Positions 61,054 to 64,000 of a stretch of 64,000 nt of DNA are shown piece by piece. Numbering within the stretch: position 1 is the first letter of the stretch; every line of letters begins with the position of its first letter. The translations under genes and the position numbers were made by a program. A model generated the notes under the pieces. It did no database searches, was not told the origin of the DNA, and saw only the letters and a list, made by a program, of their open reading frames with translations. This DNA is from Bilophila sp964538355 (GTDB taxonomy: Bacteria; Desulfobacterota; Desulfovibrionia; Desulfovibrionales; Desulfovibrionaceae): NCBI GenBank assembly GCA_964538355.1, contig CAZIFC010000006.1, positions 48,754 through 112,753 on the forward strand. Reading direction: 5' to 3'.

Positions 61054-62439
61054 ATGCTCAATCTTTCGTTCATCAAGGAAATCGAGAAGATCATCGGCAA
61101 GGAGAACGTCCTGACGGGCGAGGCGGATCGTCAGAATTACGCCTACGACGCAGCCGTGCTCCCGCCAGTCATCCCGGGGCTTGTTGTCCGTCCCACACGG
61201 ACAGAGCAGCTCGGACCGCTCGTGCAGAAATGCTACGAGGAGGGCATCCCCATCACCATCCGCGGTTCGGGTACGAATCTGAGCGGCGGAACCATTCCCG
61301 ACAGCACGGATGCGGTGGTCATTCTGACCAACAGTCTGGATCGCATCCTCGAAATCAACGAAGAGGAAATGTACGCGGTGGTTGAACCGGGCGTCGTGAC
61401 GGTGAATCTCACGGCGGCGGTGGCGGCTCGCGGGCTGTTCTACCCTCCGGACCCCGGGTCCATGTCCGTCTCCACCATGGGCGGCAACATTGCGGAAAAC
61501 TCCGGTGGACTGCGCGGCCTGAAATACGGCACGACCAAGAAATATGTCATGGGCCTCGAAGTCGTGACCGAAACCGGCGAAACCATGAAGACCGGCATGT
61601 GCGGGCGGGGCTGCCGGCACGGGTACAACCTCACGGAACTGCTGGTCGCTTCCGAGGGCACGCTGGCCCTGACCAGCAAGGCCGTCCTCAAGCTGGTGAT
61701 GCCGCCGCAAGCCTCCAAGGCCATGATGGCCATTTTCCCTGACGTACAGCGCGCGTCGCAGGCTGTCGCCGGCATCATCGCCGCGCATGTTGTCCCCTGC
61801 ACGCTGGAGTTCATGGACAACGCAACCATCAATTACGTTGAAGACTATGTTAATATTGGCCTGCCGCGGGATGCGGGGGCCATTTTGCTTATTGAGGTGG
61901 ACGGGCATCCTGCACAGGTCGCGGACGAGGCGGCAAGCGTGGAGCGTGTCCTCAAGGATTCCGGAGCCTCCGAGGTTGTGGTAGCCAAGGATGCTGCCGA
62001 AAAGACAAAGATTTGGGAAGCCCGCCGCGTGGCTATCCCCGCACTGGCCCGGTGCCGTCCTACGTTGATGCTTGAGGACGCAACCGTGCCGCGCTCCAGG
62101 ATTCCCGCCATGCTTGAGGCCCTCGACAAGATCGCCGCCCGCCATCGCGTGACCATCGGAACCTTTGGGCACGCCGGAGACGGCAATCTTCATCCTTCCA
62201 TCCTGTGCGACCGGCGCGACAAGGAAGAGTTTGCGCGTGTGGAAAGGGCCGTCGACGACCTTTTCAATGCGGCGTTGGAACTCGGCGGAACCCTGTCCGG
62301 AGAACACGGCATCGGTACCGCCAAAAAGCGTTGGCTGGAGCAGGAAACTTCAAAGGGAACTCTCGGCTACATGCGGCGCATGCGGACGGCTTTTGATCCG
62401 AAAAAGCTGCTCAATGCCTCCAAGATTGTCAGCTACTAG
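61054..62439 (+). CDS. glcD: FAD-linked oxidase, GlcD family (D-lactate/glycolate oxidase subunit)
   Basis: 461 aa. A VAO-type FAD domain has I-R-G-S-G-T-N-L-S-G-G and P-P-D-P-G-S-M-x-[VI]-S-T-[MI]-G-G-N-I-A-E-N-[SA]-G-G. The C-terminal part has G-H-A-G-D-G-N-L-H-P and S-G-E-H-G-I-G. It oxidises lactate or glycolate and passes electrons to the Fe-S partner encoded next. The start at 61054 has a GGAGAG site, preferred over an in-frame GTG at 61042. Confidence 0.94.
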   Translation: MLNLSFIKEIEKIIGKENVLTGEADRQNYAYDAAVLPPVIPGLVVRPTRTEQLGPLVQKCYEEGIPITIRGSGTNLSGGTIPDSTDAVVILTNSLDRILEINEEEMYAVVEPGVVTVNLTAAVAARGLFYPPDPGSMSVSTMGGNIAENSGGLRGLKYGTTKKYVMGLEVVTETGETMKTGMCGRGCRHGYNLTELLVASEGTLALTSKAVLKLVMPPQASKAMMAIFPDVQRASQAVAGIIAAHVVPCTLEFMDNATINYVEDYVNIGLPRDAGAILLIEVDGHPAQVADEAASVERVLKDSGASEVVVAKDAAEKTKIWEARRVAIPALARCRPTLMLEDATVPRSRIPAMLEALDKIAARHRVTIGTFGHAGDGNLHPSILCDRRDKEEFARVERAVDDLFNAALELGGTLSGEHGIGTAKKRWLEQETSKGTLGYMRRMRTAFDPKKLLNASKIVSY

Positions 62440-62519
62440 GGTTCTTTGGGTCGCCTGCCGGCGCAGACGGTTCCCACGCCGTCGAAGTTCGACTTTTATT
62501 TTTGGAAGGAATGCTTCAC

Positions 62520-63815
62520 ATGGATGAGCTTACGCAACTTGCCAATGCCCTGATGTCGCTTGACGATAAACTCGCCGCGTGCATGAAGTGCGGCTTTTGT
62601 CAGGCGTTTTGTCCCATGTATATGACCACGCGCATAGAGGGCGATCTCACGCGCGGGAAAATTGCCCTTATTGAAAATCTCGCCCACGGCATTATTGAAG
62701 ATGCCGAAGCCGTAAACGAAAAGCTGTCCCGGTGCCTCTTGTGCGGCTCGTGCCAGGCAAACTGTCCCTCCGGTGTGAAGACCACGGATATTTTCCTTGA
62801 TGCAAGAGCTATCGTGGCGACCTACCTTGGGTTGTCCGCCGCAAAAAAGGCGGCATTCCGCATGTTGCTCCCCAATCCGCGGCTGTTCGGCACGCTGATG
62901 CGCCTGAGTGCCCCGTTCCAGAAGCTCCTTTTGCAGGACGCGGGCAAACCCCAAAATACGGTATGCGCCCCGTTGCTCAAGCCCGTGCTTGGCGAACGCC
63001 ATATGCCCAAGCTGGCGGCAAAGCCTCTGCACAGCACGGTGGGCAGCCTGAATACCCCGCGCGGGAAGAGCCGCCTCAAGGTAGCCTTCTTTCCCGGCTG
63101 TTTGGGCGACAAGGTATACACCACTATGGCGGAAGCCTGCCTCAAGGTTTTCGACTACCATGAAATCGGGGTGTTCCTGTCCGACAACTTCTCCTGCTGC
63201 GGCATGCCCGCGCTGGCTTCCGGCGACAGGCAGGGCTTTGAGGGGATGGTTCGGCACAATGTGGATATCCTCAAGGATCAGCAGTTTGACTATATTGTGA
63301 CGCCCTGTTCGTCGTGCACCGTAGCCATCGGCGAGCTGTGGCCCCAATATGCGGAAAACCTCCCGCCGAGCTACCGCGACGCCATCAACGCGATTGCTCC
63401 GAAAGCCATAGATATCAATGCGCTGCTTGTTGATGTGCTGCATGTTGCGCCCAAATCCGCCGCCAAGGGCCAGACACGGGTGACCTACCATGAATCCTGC
63501 CATCTCCAGAAATCGCTTGGGGTGAGCAAGCAGCCGCGGGATCTTATCCAGATGAACCCCAGTTATACGCTGGTTGAAATGGCGGAGGCCAACCGCTGCT
63601 GTGGCTGCGGCGGGTCGTTTACATTGTCCCACTATGATCTCTCCGCCCAAATGGGGCAGCGCAAGCGTGACAACGTCATTGCCAGTGGCGCGGATGTGGT
63701 CGCAACGGGCTGCCCGGCCTGCATGATGCAGCTTTCGGACATGCTGTCCCGGAACAACGATCACATTCAGGTGAAACATGTTATTGAAATTTATGCGGAA
63801 TCGTTAAACCGCTAA
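62520..63815 (+). CDS. glcF: Fe-S protein, GlcF/LutA-like (partner of the FAD oxidase)
   Basis: 431 aa. Two [4Fe-4S] ferredoxin sets (C-x-x-C-G-F-C-x-x-x-C-P; C-L-L-C-G-S-C-Q-x-x-C-P) are followed by two CCG domains (S-C-C-G-M-P; H-E-S-C-H; C-C-G-C-G-G-S-F; C-P-A-C) of the HdrD/GlcF type. It accepts electrons from the FAD subunit and passes them to the menaquinone pool. The start at 62520 is set by a GGAAGGA site nine bases upstream. Confidence 0.94.
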   Translation: MDELTQLANALMSLDDKLAACMKCGFCQAFCPMYMTTRIEGDLTRGKIALIENLAHGIIEDAEAVNEKLSRCLLCGSCQANCPSGVKTTDIFLDARAIVATYLGLSAAKKAAFRMLLPNPRLFGTLMRLSAPFQKLLLQDAGKPQNTVCAPLLKPVLGERHMPKLAAKPLHSTVGSLNTPRGKSRLKVAFFPGCLGDKVYTTMAEACLKVFDYHEIGVFLSDNFSCCGMPALASGDRQGFEGMVRHNVDILKDQQFDYIVTPCSSCTVAIGELWPQYAENLPPSYRDAINAIAPKAIDINALLVDVLHVAPKSAAKGQTRVTYHESCHLQKSLGVSKQPRDLIQMNPSYTLVEMAEANRCCGCGGSFTLSHYDLSAQMGQRKRDNVIASGADVVATGCPACMMQLSDMLSRNNDHIQVKHVIEIYAESLNR

Positions 63816-63843
63816 TACGCTTTCCAACATGCCGGAAAAGGGA

Positions 63844-63884
63844 AGGCGGATGGTTTTGAAGCCGTCCGCTTTCACCGTTTTTTC
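63844..63884 (+). terminator. Terminator after the glcF-like gene
   Basis: GGCGGA...TCCGC stem with imperfect inner pairs, followed by TTTCACCGTTTTTT. Confidence 0.6.
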
Positions 63885-63975
63885 GGAATGCATATTTTCA
63901 AGATTATAATGTACTGTTTTTGAATGATAAACTAGGGTGGAACAGAAAAAGATCGAAAAAGTTTGCAAAAAGTCG

Positions 63976-63981
63976 TTGACA
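63976..63981 (+). promoter_or_regulatory. -35 element at the window edge
   Basis: TTGACA preceded by A-rich DNA, similar to the tRNA-Asn upstream region. It probably starts the promoter of a gene beyond the window, but the -10 is outside. Confidence 0.4.
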
Positions 63982-64000
63982 GAGCGGGCGCAGAGGTGCA

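Overview
The window comes from a chromosome that looks like a Desulfovibrionaceae member (sulfate- or sulfite-reducing Desulfobacterota; a Desulfovibrio/Bilophila-type genome). The evidence is a complete hmcABCDEF high-molecular-weight cytochrome operon whose HmcA has 16 CXXCH haem motifs, several TRAP transporters, a lactate permease, a separate FAD/Fe-S lactate or glycolate oxidase pair, a type III glutamine synthetase, and high GC content. The species cannot be named from sequence reading alone. No phage, IS element or CRISPR array was seen. Most of the window is ordinary core chromosome with a few accessory stretches.

Layout. 1-3.3 kb: end of rsfS, gpmI, a small zinc-ribbon gene and a GNAT acetyltransferase. 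3.5-10.1 kb: hmcA-F. 10.1-14 kb: an iron-type alcohol dehydrogenase and a two-gene ATP-dependent radical-type reductase (activase plus double-cubane-cluster protein), all on the minus strand. 14-15.2 kb: a possible structured RNA, ndk and tRNA-Thr. 15.2-26.4 kb: a minus-strand envelope-building cluster, lysS-lolC-lolD-bamA-amidase-skp-lpxD-fabZ-lpxA. 26.8 kb: tRNA-Asn. 27.3-30.7 kb: a DctPQM TRAP transporter with an unannotated small membrane-protein gene in front. 31-35 kb: uppP, a TetR regulator, an MFS transporter and a glycosyltransferase. 35-43 kb: lactate permease, rplM-rpsI, RNase J, glnN and dksA. 43-49 kb: rqcH-like gene, pdxST, aroL and an amino-acid-binding protein. 48.5-52.3 kb: a TAXI-type TRAP system. 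52.5-60.6 kb: M20 peptidase, alanine/sodium symporter, rho, a two-gene envelope operon, a cysteine-rich miniprotein and a nitroreductase. 61-63.8 kb: glcD-glcF-type oxidase.

Functional themes. LctP imports lactate. The GlcD/GlcF-like pair probably oxidises lactate or glycolate. The Hmc complex would link periplasmic c-type cytochrome electrons to a cytoplasmic HdrD-like Fe-S subunit across the membrane. The 15-26 kb cluster joins lipid A synthesis (FabZ, LpxA, LpxD), outer-membrane protein folding and insertion (Skp, BamA), lipoprotein release (LolC, LolD) and cell-wall hydrolysis. The most interesting points are (i) the double-cubane reductase pair, whose substrate is unknown, (ii) a G/C-armed hairpin repeat that sits just after the stop codon of three different genes in gene-sense orientation, (iii) a possible 6S-sized RNA between ndk and the activase, and (iv) several small genes and operator-like palindromes that gene callers may miss.
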